Notes: generated by a model not told the origin, from the letters alone. DNA of 64,000 nucleotides from FEN-1139 sp964396375 (GCA_964396375.1 CAYNEY010000028.1:1-64000); one strand, 5' to 3'; positions 26,724 through 35,646 are shown, counted from the stretch's first letter. Numbers and translations are program-made.

Positions 26724-27584
26724 ATGATCGGGATCTACGATTCAGGATTCGGGGGGCTCACGGTGCTCCGGGCGGTGCAGCAGCTCCTCCCTTCACAGAA
26801 GTTCCTGTACCTCGGTGACAGCGGTCGCGCGCCGTACGGTGGACGGGACATGGACACCATTCTCGACTACGCCGAACAGTGTGTAGAGCGCCTGTTCGAG
26901 GAGGGGTGCCGACTGATTGTGGTTGCCTGTCACACCGTGTCCTGCACGGGGTTGCGTCACCTGCAGCAGAAGTACGTACCCGCTTTGGACTGCCCGCGGC
27001 GTGTTCTTGGTGTGACGATCCCCGCGGCTCAGGCCGCCGTGGAGCGCTCGAGAGGGCACATCGGGGTGATTGGAACCAGTCGCACCATTGCTTCGCGCAC
27101 TTTCGAGCTCGAGATCGCCAAGCTCTCGAGCTGTCGTGTCGCTGGAGTTGCCGCGCCGTTGCTCGCGCCGCTGGTCGAGGAAGGCTGGGATGCCGAGCCG
27201 ATCGCCAAGCTGGCGGTCGCCAAGTATGTCGCGAGGTTTCCCGATATCGACACCTTGGTTCTGGCCTGCACGCACTACCCGCTGCTCTTCTCGGTGTTCG
27301 AAGCGGTGGTACCGCCTCACGTTACGGTTCTCGACCCAAGCCAGGCCATCGCCGAACGCCTGGTGGATTGGCTTCAACGTCACCCCAGCTTCGCCGAGCC
27401 TTCACCCGGTGGCGTGCGCTTCCTTTGCACGGGCGATCCGCAGGTCTTCAAACTCCATGGGCGCCGATTCCTCGGCCAGGATCTGGTGGATGTGGGACAC
27501 ATCGGCGAAGAGCGCGGTCGGCTCCTGCGGCGTGATCAACCGAGCGTTCCGCTCGGGCAGGTGGTGCGGCCGGTGGCGCGCTGA
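26724..27584 (+). CDS. murI: Glutamate racemase
   Basis: The 286-aa enzyme interconverts L- and D-glutamate for peptidoglycan. The opening IGIYDSGFGGLTVLRA and GDSGRAPYGGRD match the family. The two catalytic cysteines are in VVACHTVSC and LACTHYPLL. The first motif is usually ACNT; here Asn is His, next to the catalytic Cys. ATG 26724 is taken because the conserved N-terminus starts there. It is convergent with argS, with 7 bp between stops. Confidence 0.93.
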   Translation: MIGIYDSGFGGLTVLRAVQQLLPSQKFLYLGDSGRAPYGGRDMDTILDYAEQCVERLFEEGCRLIVVACHTVSCTGLRHLQQKYVPALDCPRRVLGVTIPAAQAAVERSRGHIGVIGTSRTIASRTFELEIAKLSSCRVAGVAAPLLAPLVEEGWDAEPIAKLAVAKYVARFPDIDTLVLACTHYPLLFSVFEAVVPPHVTVLDPSQAIAERLVDWLQRHPSFAEPSPGGVRFLCTGDPQVFKLHGRRFLGQDLVDVGHIGEERGRLLRRDQPSVPLGQVVRPVAR

Positions 27585-27591
27585 CCCAGGT

Positions 27592-29322
27592 TCACATCCT
27601 CGCTGGGGCATCGATCCCAAGCAGCCCAAGACCGCGCTCTAGCACCAATGCCGTGGCTTGGCATAGAGCGAGCCGAGACTCACACTTCTCGGTGGTCTCC
27701 GCTTTGAGGACGGGGCAGTGGTCGTAGAAGGCGTTGTACGTGGTTGAGAGTTCGAAGAGATAGCTGCAGAGTTTGTGTGGACTCAGGGTGGCTGCGACCT
27801 CTCGCACCACGCCCCCGAAGCCGAGCAGGCAAAGAGCCAGCGCTTTCTCTTCAGGGGTGGTCAAGGCGAGCGGGCACATTGGGTCGTGCGTCTCGCGACG
27901 ACGCAGAATCGAGCGGATTCGCGCCAATGCGTACTGCAGGTAGGGTGCGGTGTTGCCTTGAAACGCTAGCATTCGCTCCCAATCGAAGACGTAGTCCTTG
28001 ACTCGGTCGCTCGAAAGATCAGCGTATTTGACCGCGCCGATCCCAACCTTCTGGGCGACCTCGTCCTTTTCGCTGTCCGACAGCTCTGGGTTCTTCTCTT
28101 CGACGATGGCACGGGCCTTCTTCACCGCCTCGTTCAAGAGGTCGACCAGCCGCACCGTCTCGCCTGCGCGAGTGCGAAAGATCTTACCGTCGGTGCCCAA
28201 CACCGAACCGAACGGCACATGTTCGGCCGTGATCGCCCCGGGAAGCCAATTCGCGAGGCGCGCCACCGCGAACACCATCGAGAGATGTTGTGCCTGGGGA
28301 GCACCCACCACGTACAAGACCCGTGTGGCCTTGAGTTCACGCACGCGGTAGCGGAGCGCCGCAAGATCAGTGGTGGCGTATCCGTAACCGCCATCCTGTT
28401 TCTTGATGATGAGCGGCAGCGGCTGCTCGTCCCGCCCCTGAAATCCCGGCGGAAAGGCGCAGACAGCCCCCTGGTCGTCGCGAGCCAGCCCCTTTTCGGC
28501 CAGTTCTACCACTACCTCAGGCAGGAAGCGGTTGTACAAGCTCTCCCCAGCGATGTCTTGCTCGGTGAGGGTCACACCGAGCAGGTGGTAGATGGTCTCG
28601 AAGTAGCTCTTCGAGAGGTTGACCAGAGTCTCCCACAGCCGAAGTGTCTTCGGATCACCACCCTGGAGAGCCACCACCCGCCGGCGGGCACGCTCTGCGA
28701 ACGCGGGATCGGCATCGAACTTCTGACGGGCCTCGCGGTAGAACGCCCCGAGGTCACTCACCGATTGGCGAGCAGTCTCCTCTCCCAGATCGAGGAGGTG
28801 TTCGATCAACATGCCGAAGGGAGTGCCCCAGTCGCCGATGTGGTTCTGGCGGATTACCGTGTGTCCGAGGGCCTCGAAGACCCGAGCCAGCGCGTCGCCG
28901 ATGATGGTCGAGCGCAGGTGGCCGACATGCATTTCCTTCGCGACGTTGGGGGAGGAGTAGTCGACTACGACCCGCTCTGATGCTGTGCCAAGGAGACCGA
29001 GATCCCCGCCGAGTAGCTCGGACGTAGCCGCAGCAAGTCGCTCGGAACTGAGCCAGAGATTGATGAAACCTGGCCCCGCCACTGCAGCGCGCTCGAGCCA
29101 AGGGTTGGCTGGGAGTGCGTCGATGAGCGCCTGAGCGAGCTCCCGTGGGTTTCGGCCAAGGGTCTTGCCGAGGCTCATCGCCAGGTTCGCCTGGAAGTCA
29201 GCGTGCTTCGATGGCCGGAGCATGGGGTCGACACCTGCGTGCTCAGCACCGAGAACCCGGGTTACGGTGGCGCTAAAAACGGGGACGAGAGCGGTGATCG
29301 GGTCGTGCATGGGCGAGGCCAT
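27592..29322 (-). CDS. argS: Arginyl-tRNA synthetase
   Basis: This 576-aa class Ia synthetase charges tRNA-Arg with arginine. After the N-terminal additional domain (tRNA D-loop recognition) comes the HIGH-type motif SSPNVAKEMHVGHLRST, then NHIGDWGTPFGMLI, the ATTDLAALRYR stretch and GKIFRTRAGETVRLVDLL in place of a classical KMSKS. The C-terminal DALR anticodon-binding domain ends the protein. The open frame extends 91 codons upstream to 29595, but that part lacks similarity to ArgRS N-termini. ATG 29322 (or 29310) fits the family start. Confidence 0.94.
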   Translation of the reverse strand: MASPMHDPITALVPVFSATVTRVLGAEHAGVDPMLRPSKHADFQANLAMSLGKTLGRNPRELAQALIDALPANPWLERAAVAGPGFINLWLSSERLAAATSELLGGDLGLLGTASERVVVDYSSPNVAKEMHVGHLRSTIIGDALARVFEALGHTVIRQNHIGDWGTPFGMLIEHLLDLGEETARQSVSDLGAFYREARQKFDADPAFAERARRRVVALQGGDPKTLRLWETLVNLSKSYFETIYHLLGVTLTEQDIAGESLYNRFLPEVVVELAEKGLARDDQGAVCAFPPGFQGRDEQPLPLIIKKQDGGYGYATTDLAALRYRVRELKATRVLYVVGAPQAQHLSMVFAVARLANWLPGAITAEHVPFGSVLGTDGKIFRTRAGETVRLVDLLNEAVKKARAIVEEKNPELSDSEKDEVAQKVGIGAVKYADLSSDRVKDYVFDWERMLAFQGNTAPYLQYALARIRSILRRRETHDPMCPLALTTPEEKALALCLLGFGGVVREVAATLSPHKLCSYLFELSTTYNAFYDHCPVLKAETTEKCESRLALCQATALVLERGLGLLGIDAPARM

Positions 29323-29448
29323 GCTGCTTTCGGGGTCGAGTTCCGTCAAGCGGCCCCTCGTAGAACAACCAAAAAGCAGCAGGGCCACCGGCCCGACACA
29401 GCGCCGTTGGATGGATCCGGCGCACGGGGAGCTACGGTCGCGAGAAAT

Positions 29449-29494
29449 GCCGGGACATCTCCCGGCGCAGCTTGGATCCGGCCCGCACCAAGCT
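29449..29494 (-). promoter_or_regulatory. Two tandem perfect hairpins in the argS leader
   Basis: GCCGGGA-CATC-TCCCGGC (29449-29466) and AGCTTGG/CCAAGCT (29469-29494) are both exact 7-bp inverted repeats separated by 2 nt, about 130 nt upstream of the argS start. If argS transcription begins further upstream they would form adjacent stem-loops in its leader. I see no T-box consensus. Much of 29323-29896 is otherwise without a convincing gene. Confidence 0.35.
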
Positions 29495-29550
29495 GCGTGT
29501 GGTGCGATGACGGGTGTCATTCCACCCACATCAGAACACCGTGACGATTC

Positions 29551-29644
29551 GCAGGTGATGGATGAACGTTCGAGCGAGATTGAAACCTCCCGCAACCAGA
29601 ACGACGATGAGGCTTGCAGGCGATGAATGAACGCTTGAGCGAGA
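29551..29644. repeat. 29-bp near-perfect direct repeat, 65 bp apart
   Basis: Positions 29551-29579 and 29616-29644 match at 25 of 29 bases (gcaggYgatgRatgaacg core). Each contains an ATG followed by codons for M-D/N-E-R, so they could be remnants of a duplicated short coding start. Confidence 0.6.
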
Positions 29645-29742
29645 GCAAGAACGCCTACAAAAAGAAGGCGCTACAGCAGAGCGGAGCGTGGTTGAGCCGC
29701 CTGGGTTCGGAACGAATTGTCTCAGGAATTCAAAAACCCTGA
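29623..29742 (+). CDS. Possible 39-aa small protein
   Basis: ATG 29623 opens a 39-codon frame that begins MNERLSESKNAYKKKALQQS and ends with GIQKP. It is strongly basic in the middle and could form an amphipathic helix. It follows the second copy of the 29-bp repeat; the first copy opens a similar MDERSSEI start. No clear ribosome binding site is present and the family is unknown, so it may not be translated. Confidence 0.2.
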   Translation: MNERLSESKNAYKKKALQQSGAWLSRLGSERIVSGIQKP

Positions 29743-29779
29743 ACCGAACGGCAAAGAGCGCGGATCTGCATTCGAGGGA

Positions 29780-29820
29780 TTGCGGCGGTCCCGTCAGATG
29801 AGCTACAATTCCTCAATTGT
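29780..29820 (+). promoter_or_regulatory. Sigma-70-like promoter with overlapping palindrome
   Basis: TTGCGG (29780-29785) and TACAAT (29804-29809) are spaced 18 bp, upstream of the Cys-rich fibro-slime gene. ACAATT-CCTC-AATTGT (29805-29820) is a perfect inverted repeat that covers the -10 element and the expected start point. This is where a repressor could sit. Confidence 0.42.
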
Positions 29821-29896
29821 GCCCTGAACTGCCGCGGCCGCTCGCCGTTCGAGTTCGCTGCCTCTTCCTGTCTATCGTTACGCCGTGAGGTTTGCC

Positions 29897-32800
29897 ATGA
29901 TGCGTTGCCCATCGATCGCGTTGTTCTCTTCTCTGGTCCTTCTGGTGGCGTGCGGAGGTGTGCCGGAGGCGAGCACCGAAGACGAAGCGGCGGCGGGACA
30001 GGGTCCTTCCGGAGAGGTTGGAGAATCGGGCAACGGCGGGGAGGAGCCGGTCGGGCGCGGAGGCAACACGGGTATCGATCTCGGCGCCGGAGGACGTGGC
30101 AACGACGCAGGAGCAGCTGGTTGCAGCGGGGAGGATTGTGGTGGCGCCGGGACGGAAACAGCCACCTGTGGCGATGGCGTTCTGGATGAAGGGGAGGGGT
30201 GTGACGACGGGAATCAGCGAGCCGGTGATGGTTGCAACGGTACCTGCCGAATCGAGTCAGGGGGGTGGATCTGCGAGACCCCCGGTGAGCTGTGCGTGAG
30301 CGCTCTGGTCTGCGGTGATGGGTTGGCGGGAAGCGACGAGGCTTGTGATGACGGCAACACCGAGAGTGGAGACGGGTGCTCGGAGAGTTGTACCGTGGAA
30401 CCGGGTTGGGAGTGTTGGGAGATTGGCGAGCCCTGCGTTCCGACCGAGGCGGATCCGGAGTGTGGCAACGGAGCCGTGGAACAAGGAGAGAGCTGTGATG
30501 ATGGAAACGCAGAAGCCAACGACGGCTGTTCGGGGAGCTGCCAGCTCGAGAGTGGCTTTCTCTGTCCCGAGGCGGGTGAGCCCTGCATCAAGGACGAATA
30601 CTGTGGAGATGGCCACGTGTCTCAGGGGGAGACGTGCGACGACGGAAACACCAGGGCGGGTGACTGCTGCAGCGGCACGTGTCGTCTAGAACCGAACTGC
30701 GTATGCCTCGACGCCGAGCCTGGTGCGGTGGGGCAGAGCTGCAGCTCGACGGTGGTGTGCGGCGATGGGAGCGTGTCCGGAGGTGAGGCTTGTGATGACG
30801 GCAACACTGCTGGCGATGACGGGTGTACGGCTGACTGTACGAGTGTCGAGAGCGGCTACACCTGTCCGGCCTCGGGTGGGCCCTGCCGCATCGCCGAGGA
30901 GCCTTGTGGCAATGCCGAACTCGATGGTGCCGAGGAGTGCGACGACGGTAACCGGAGCCCGAGCGACGGGTGCTCGGCGGCTTGTGAGATCGAGCCCGGG
31001 TACGTATGCCCCAATGCAGGGGAACCCTGCGAGACCATCCTCTTCTGTGGAGACGGAGTGGTGAGCTTCACGCGCGGAGAGACCTGTGATGATGGTGGCG
31101 ATCCGCCGGAAGGCGATGACGGTTGTTCGGCGCTGTGCCGTGTGGAGCCTGGCTTCAGTTGCACCGGTAGTCCCTCGGTTTGTGTCGACACGGTGGTGTG
31201 TGGGGACAAACGCCTCGCGGGTGGTGAGAGCTGCGACGACGGCAACACGACCCCGCTGGATGGCTGCGATGCCGAGTGTCAGCTCGAAGAGGGTTGGACC
31301 TGTGCGATTCTTGGGGTCCGCTGTCAGCCCACCTGCGGTGATGGCCTCTTGCGTGGCATCGAACAGTGTGATGACGGTAATGCCGACTCCGGTGACGGCT
31401 GCAGCGATCTCTGCGTGATCGAGTCGGCGGCGGATGATGAGGCGGATGGCTGGGTGTGTGGAGTGCCCGGTGAGCTGTGCACGCGAACCACTTGCGGCGA
31501 CGGTGTGCCCGAGGGTTCGGAGCCTTGCGACGACGGCGACAATGACATGGGCGATGGCTGCACTCCGTTCTGCCGTCGTGAGCCGAGTTGTCCGCCGGCT
31601 GGTGGCGCATGCACCACCGCCTGTGGAGACGGAATGCTGCTTGCCATCGACCAGGAGAATGGACAGGAGTGTGACGACGGGAACACGGTGGATGGTGACG
31701 GTTGCAGCAGTACCTGCAGAATCGAGGAGGGATATGAGTGTGAAGACGTGGTGGTGACGCCGGACCAGTTGAGGCTCCCGATCGTCCTTCGGGATTTTCG
31801 TGCAGAGAACCGCACTGGGGGGCACCCGGACTTCGAGGCTTACCTGGGCAACGGCGATCCCGGAATCGCGGAGGCATTGCTGGGCAGTGACGGTAAACCG
31901 GTTCACGTTGCCGAGAACATGGACCTCACCAGTAACGTCTATGAAGACGGAGAGCTGGTGTCCGAGGACTACTTCGCGAGCTGGTATCGGGACCACAGCA
32001 GCTACAATCAAACCATCATCGATACCTTGACCTTCACCAGGCAAGCGAGTGGCGAGTATGTCTTCAGTGACACCTCCTTCTTTCCTCTGGACGACCGGGG
32101 CTTCGGGGACCAGGGCAACGATCACAACTTTCACTTCACCAGCGAGGTGCGCTATTGGTTCGAGTATCAGGGCGGGGAAACCTTGGAGTTCGTCGGTGAC
32201 GACGATGTCTGGGTGTACGTGAACAAGCGCCTAGCCGTCGATCTCGGGGGGGTCCACAGCGCCCAGGCCGGCAACGTGGTGCTTTCCAATGCCACCGGGG
32301 TCGGTACGGTGTGTGAGCGTGACCCTGTGGGCTGCGATGAGCCAAGGACCGTGAACCTTGGTCTCGACATAGGCTCGGTGTATGAGATCGTGGTCTTCCA
32401 GGCCGAGCGGCACACCGTCGAATCCAACTATCGGCTCACTCTCAGCAACTTCTCGGCGACCCGCAGCGACTGCGGGCCAATCTGCGGAGATGGGGTTGTG
32501 ACAGGATTCGAGCAATGCGATCTGGGTACGGAACTCAATACGGGCGAGTACGGTGGATGCAACCCCGATTGCACACTGGCCGCTTTCTGTGGCGATGACA
32601 TCGTGGACGAGACTGCGGGTGAGGAGTGTGACGATGGTGTGAACCTGACGCCCTATGGAGAAACCGCCGGCTGCGCCCCCGGATGCGTGCTGCCCCCGTA
32701 CTGTGGAGATGGAACACGCGATACCGACTTCGGTGAGGTGTGCGACAACGGTGAGGACAATGCGTCTGCGGCCTATGGCGTGGATGCTTGTCTCCTCACC

Positions 32801-33748
32801 TGTGAGATGGCGCCGTTCTGTGGGGACGGGCTCCGAAACGGCGATGAAGCTTGCGATGATGGGGTGGACAACGGGACGCTTGCCAGTGCGTGTGACACGA
32901 ACTGCCAACCCAAGTGTGGCAATGGTGTACTGGAGGCCGGAGAGCAGTGTGATGAAGGCGCCGAGAACAATCTCGGTGGGTACGGAGGTTGCAGTTCAGA
33001 TTGCCGACTTGGACCGTATTGTGGCGACGGCGTGAAGAATGGCGATGAAGAGTGCGACGATGGGCTGAATGACGGCTCCTACGGTACCTGTAACCCGGAC
33101 TGCCGCCTGGCGCCGTATTGTGGTGATGGTGAGACGAATGGCGACGAAGAGTGCGACCAGGGTGCCGACAATGTGGCTGATGGTTACGGTTCGGAGCTGT
33201 GCACCACCCGTTGTGTGCCTGGCCCGTTCTGTGGCGATGGGATGGTGCAGCCGGAGCACGAAGAGTGCGACGATGGCGACGAGAACAGCGACACCGTGCC
33301 TGGTGCCTGCAACAGCACCTGCACGGACTACAACGATCCGCCGATCACCTGTGGCAACGGTACCATCAATGCCGGTGAACAATGTGATGATGGGCCGGAG
33401 AATGGTACCAGTTCGAGCGGCTGTGATCTGCGGTGCCAACTCAAGTGCGGAAACGGCATAAAGGAGACTGGCGAGGAGTGTGACGACGGTACCAATGATG
33501 GAAGCTACGGGAGCTGTATGCCCGACTGCACACTCGCCGATTGGTGTGGTGATGGCGTGAAGAATGGTCACGAGCAGTGCGATCTCGGCGAAGACAACCA
33601 GGTCGACCCCTACGGCGAGGACACCTGCACCATGTTCTGTCGTCTGGGACCGTATTGTGGCGATGGACGGGTCGATGATGACCACGGAGAGGATTGCGAT
33701 GGTAGCGTCGGGTGCACCAATTCCTGCGACTGGGTGATCCCGGAGTAA
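29897..33748 (+). CDS. Large Cys-rich repeat lipoprotein with fibro-slime domain
   Basis: This surface protein of about 1283 aa has lipobox LLVACGG (Cys19) and a Gly/Glu linker. About 11 Cys-rich repeats of DUF4215 type (CGDG-x(5-8)-E-x-CDDGN-x(4)-GDGC-x(3)-C) follow. A fibro-slime domain comes next (about residues 620-860: LPIVLRDFRAENRTGGHPDF, NHNFHFTSEV-type motif, FVGDDDVWVYVNKRLAVDLG). About 12 shorter repeats ending GPYCGDG close the protein. The fibro-slime domain is known from Dictyostelium and from Fibrobacter proteins. Adhesion to cellulose or matrix is inferred. ATG 29897 is preferred, with TGAGG upstream; GTG 29885 is possible. A paralogue lies at 38774-42121. Confidence 0.85.
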   Translation: MMRCPSIALFSSLVLLVACGGVPEASTEDEAAAGQGPSGEVGESGNGGEEPVGRGGNTGIDLGAGGRGNDAGAAGCSGEDCGGAGTETATCGDGVLDEGEGCDDGNQRAGDGCNGTCRIESGGWICETPGELCVSALVCGDGLAGSDEACDDGNTESGDGCSESCTVEPGWECWEIGEPCVPTEADPECGNGAVEQGESCDDGNAEANDGCSGSCQLESGFLCPEAGEPCIKDEYCGDGHVSQGETCDDGNTRAGDCCSGTCRLEPNCVCLDAEPGAVGQSCSSTVVCGDGSVSGGEACDDGNTAGDDGCTADCTSVESGYTCPASGGPCRIAEEPCGNAELDGAEECDDGNRSPSDGCSAACEIEPGYVCPNAGEPCETILFCGDGVVSFTRGETCDDGGDPPEGDDGCSALCRVEPGFSCTGSPSVCVDTVVCGDKRLAGGESCDDGNTTPLDGCDAECQLEEGWTCAILGVRCQPTCGDGLLRGIEQCDDGNADSGDGCSDLCVIESAADDEADGWVCGVPGELCTRTTCGDGVPEGSEPCDDGDNDMGDGCTPFCRREPSCPPAGGACTTACGDGMLLAIDQENGQECDDGNTVDGDGCSSTCRIEEGYECEDVVVTPDQLRLPIVLRDFRAENRTGGHPDFEAYLGNGDPGIAEALLGSDGKPVHVAENMDLTSNVYEDGELVSEDYFASWYRDHSSYNQTIIDTLTFTRQASGEYVFSDTSFFPLDDRGFGDQGNDHNFHFTSEVRYWFEYQGGETLEFVGDDDVWVYVNKRLAVDLGGVHSAQAGNVVLSNATGVGTVCERDPVGCDEPRTVNLGLDIGSVYEIVVFQAERHTVESNYRLTLSNFSATRSDCGPICGDGVVTGFEQCDLGTELNTGEYGGCNPDCTLAAFCGDDIVDETAGEECDDGVNLTPYGETAGCAPGCVLPPYCGDGTRDTDFGEVCDNGEDNASAAYGVDACLLTCEMAPFCGDGLRNGDEACDDGVDNGTLASACDTNCQPKCGNGVLEAGEQCDEGAENNLGGYGGCSSDCRLGPYCGDGVKNGDEECDDGLNDGSYGTCNPDCRLAPYCGDGETNGDEECDQGADNVADGYGSELCTTRCVPGPFCGDGMVQPEHEECDDGDENSDTVPGACNSTCTDYNDPPITCGNGTINAGEQCDDGPENGTSSSGCDLRCQLKCGNGIKETGEECDDGTNDGSYGSCMPDCTLADWCGDGVKNGHEQCDLGEDNQVDPYGEDTCTMFCRLGPYCGDGRVDDDHGEDCDGSVGCTNSCDWVIPE

Positions 33749-33762
33749 TGGACCACGCCGAA

Positions 33763-33802
33763 GCTCGGCCGGGGAGGGCAGAGGCTACTTCCTCGGCCGA
33801 GC
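33763..33802. terminator. Bidirectional terminator hairpin
   Basis: GCTCGGCCG (33763-33771) pairs exactly with CGGCCGAGC (33794-33802), and the stem can extend inward with G-rich/C-rich bases. It lies between the convergent stops at 33748 and 33808. There is no clear T-tract on either strand. Confidence 0.6.
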
Positions 33803-33807
33803 CCGGG

Positions 33808-34632
33808 CTACCGCAGGATGGCGAGGCAGCAGCCGAGTGAACAGTACATGTCGGCGGGGCAGTCGTTGGACGTGGTGCAGGAGGCTAAGCCGTCGTCACA
33901 GCTGGGGGTTGTCCCGCAGCTAGCCGGGAGGTCTTCCAGGGTTTTTCCTGGGCACAGTTCACATTCGCCGCAGGTGTTGTCGCAGAGGGTGGTCTTCTCG
34001 CAGGGCAGGCAGCGGCTCGGATCTGTCGCATCTGCAAGGGAGCAGGAGCTGCCGGTCAAGATGGTGACCTCGGTACCGTCTTCCAAGAGTACACTGCAGC
34101 ATCCGAAGCAATCACAACCGTTGGTGGTGAGCGGTTGACAGAACTCGATGCATGCCTCGGTGAGCGTGCACGAGGCATCGGAGGCGGGACGCTCGCCGGT
34201 GAGGCACTCGCTGTGATAGCGGCAGCCATCGTCACCCGCCCCAGAGTTGCCGTCGAAGAAGCAGTCCTGCCAGGTGGGGTCTCGATTGTCCCCCGGAATT
34301 CCGGTCGCGAAGGTGCCTTCGTCGTTGTCGAAAGGGGAGGTGCATTCCGGGTCGAACCCGTCGACCAGGCCGTCACCGTCGTCGTCTAGGCCATTTTGGC
34401 AGGCGCAGTCACCCCCGCAAAGGTCAGCAGCCGTGCCACTCGTGCCCGCCGTCTGGAAAGAGCCCCCGTCGAACCCGGAGGCTCCCGAAGCTCCTTCTGT
34501 GGTTGCGCCGGACTCGCCCCCCGTCGAATGCTCGCTCGATGGGGAGGACTCGTCGTGGCTCGAACAGCCCAGAACAAGAACGAGGGACAAGGCCAGCGTC
34601 ATGGGGAGACGGCGTTGTGAGGGGCACTGCAT
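33808..34632 (-). CDS. Cys-rich secreted lipoprotein
   Basis: This 274-aa lipoprotein has lipobox VLVLGC (Cys23) and a Ser/Gly/Ala linker. A C-terminal Cys-rich region (more than 20 Cys) opens with CACQNGLDDDGDGLVDGFD, an Asp-rich calcium-loop-like motif of thrombospondin type-3 style. It ends with CPADMYCSLGCCLAIL. ATG 34632 has GGAAGGA upstream; in-frame codons further upstream give no sensible protein. A structural extracellular role is likely; family not recognised. Confidence 0.75.
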   Translation of the reverse strand: MQCPSQRRLPMTLALSLVLVLGCSSHDESSPSSEHSTGGESGATTEGASGASGFDGGSFQTAGTSGTAADLCGGDCACQNGLDDDGDGLVDGFDPECTSPFDNDEGTFATGIPGDNRDPTWQDCFFDGNSGAGDDGCRYHSECLTGERPASDASCTLTEACIEFCQPLTTNGCDCFGCCSVLLEDGTEVTILTGSSCSLADATDPSRCLPCEKTTLCDNTCGECELCPGKTLEDLPASCGTTPSCDDGLASCTTSNDCPADMYCSLGCCLAILR

Positions 34633-34698
34633 GGCTTCTGGTCCTTCCGTACGAAAGAGAACTCTGCCCCCCAATCCTGCCAGCATGGGGCGCGCCCG

Positions 34699-34796
34699 AC
34701 AAGCACAAGGGAGCGAGTCGCCACGGGCGCGATGGTGCCGCAAGACGACCATGAACCACACAAGCACAAGGGAGCGAGAGGTGTCCGCTCGCTCCC
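34699..34796 (-). terminator. Terminator hairpin with 19-bp direct repeat beyond mscS
   Basis: GGGAGCGAG (34770-34778) and CTCGCTCCC (34788-34796) form a perfect 9-bp stem with 9-nt loop, about 35 bp past the mscS stop on the minus strand. It is followed by a T/G-rich run. The left arm belongs to a 19-bp sequence (acaagcacaagggagcgag) that is repeated exactly at 34699-34717 and 34760-34778. Confidence 0.5.
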
Positions 34797-34830
34797 GAAA
34801 GAATGCCGGTGCGCTTCGTGCGCCCCCCCT

Positions 34831-35646
34831 CTACTTCTGCTGGACCATGACCAACTGAGCCGGTGTTGGAGCGGGGAAGCCAGCCGCAGCCAAGGACTCA
34901 CGGATCACTCGGTTGCCATCGAAGTAAACCTGCCAGTAGTGGTCGGTATGGCAATAGGGTCGTACCGCGAGGACCGGACCGACCAAGTTGAACTCGAGGA
35001 TCTCGACATCCGGCGCCGGGCTTTGCACCACATTGGGGATTTCACCGAGCTTCTCCCGCAAGAGCTGCATGGCCGCCACATGGTCAGCGCTCCCAGCCAG
35101 TTGGCATTTCAGCTCGACTCGGCGAAACGGGTTGATGGAAAAGTTCTGGATGGTGTCTCCGAAGACCTTGCCGTTGCCGATGATGGTGTGAACGTTGTCG
35201 GGGGTGTTGATGGTGGTGGTGAACAAGCCGATCTCGATGATGGTGCCGGTCACGCCGCCGATCGAGACGAAGTCACCCACTTTGAAGGGGCGGAGGACGA
35301 TGATGAAGGCCCCTGCGGCAAAATTCGAGAGCAGCCCCGACCATGCCATGCCGATGGCTACGCCGGCGGCAGCGATCAAGGCGGCGAAGGTGGTGGTCTG
35401 GATCCCGAAGTAGCCCAGGATGCCGATGACCAGCAGGATGTTCAGGGTGACGGTGATGATCGACCCGACGTAGCGGAGCACCGTGGGATCGACCTTCTGC
35501 CGCTGGAGCGAGTTTTGGACCAAACGCACAGCCACGCCAATCAGCCAGCGCCCGACCACCCAGAAGACAATTGCCGCCAGGACCTTGATGCCAATCTCGA
35601 GTGCGTGGGAGAGAATCAAGTCGGTGTATTGGCCTGCTGTTTTCAT
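34831..35646 (-). CDS. mscS: Small-conductance mechanosensitive channel (MscS family)
   Basis: The 271-aa product is close in length to E. coli MscS (286 aa). It has three N-terminal membrane helices (LAAIVFWVVGRWLIGVAVRL, then SIITVTLNILLVIGILGYFG) and a pore helix rich in Ala/Gly (FAALIAAAGVAIGMAWSGLL). The beta domain begins RPFKVGDFVSIGGVTGTI, and an alpha/beta C-terminal domain contains INPFRRVELKCQL. It gates in response to membrane tension during osmotic downshock. It lies downstream of the acyltransferase fusion gene in the same direction with about 145 bp between them. Confidence 0.93.
   Translation of the reverse strand: MKTAGQYTDLILSHALEIGIKVLAAIVFWVVGRWLIGVAVRLVQNSLQRQKVDPTVLRYVGSIITVTLNILLVIGILGYFGIQTTTFAALIAAAGVAIGMAWSGLLSNFAAGAFIIVLRPFKVGDFVSIGGVTGTIIEIGLFTTTINTPDNVHTIIGNGKVFGDTIQNFSINPFRRVELKCQLAGSADHVAAMQLLREKLGEIPNVVQSPAPDVEILEFNLVGPVLAVRPYCHTDHYWQVYFDGNRVIRESLAAAGFPAPTPAQLVMVQQK

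Noticed and set aside
29323..29595. 91-codon N-terminal extension of argS, including a lipobox-like ALLLFGCST
   Set aside because: ArgRS is cytoplasmic and the family N-terminus begins near 29322/29310; the extension has no similarity and contains the leader hairpins.
29323..29623. T-box riboswitch upstream of argS
   Set aside because: No T-box consensus or specifier-loop arrangement could be seen; only generic hairpins.
30686..32134. Long minus-strand open frame (482 aa) inside the first fibro-slime gene
   Set aside because: It mirrors the Cys-rich repeats of the plus-strand gene, is rich in Thr/Ala/Ile/Val without family motifs, and arises from codon bias in the repeats. Similar frames at 38846-40390 and 40790-42145 were dropped for the same reason.
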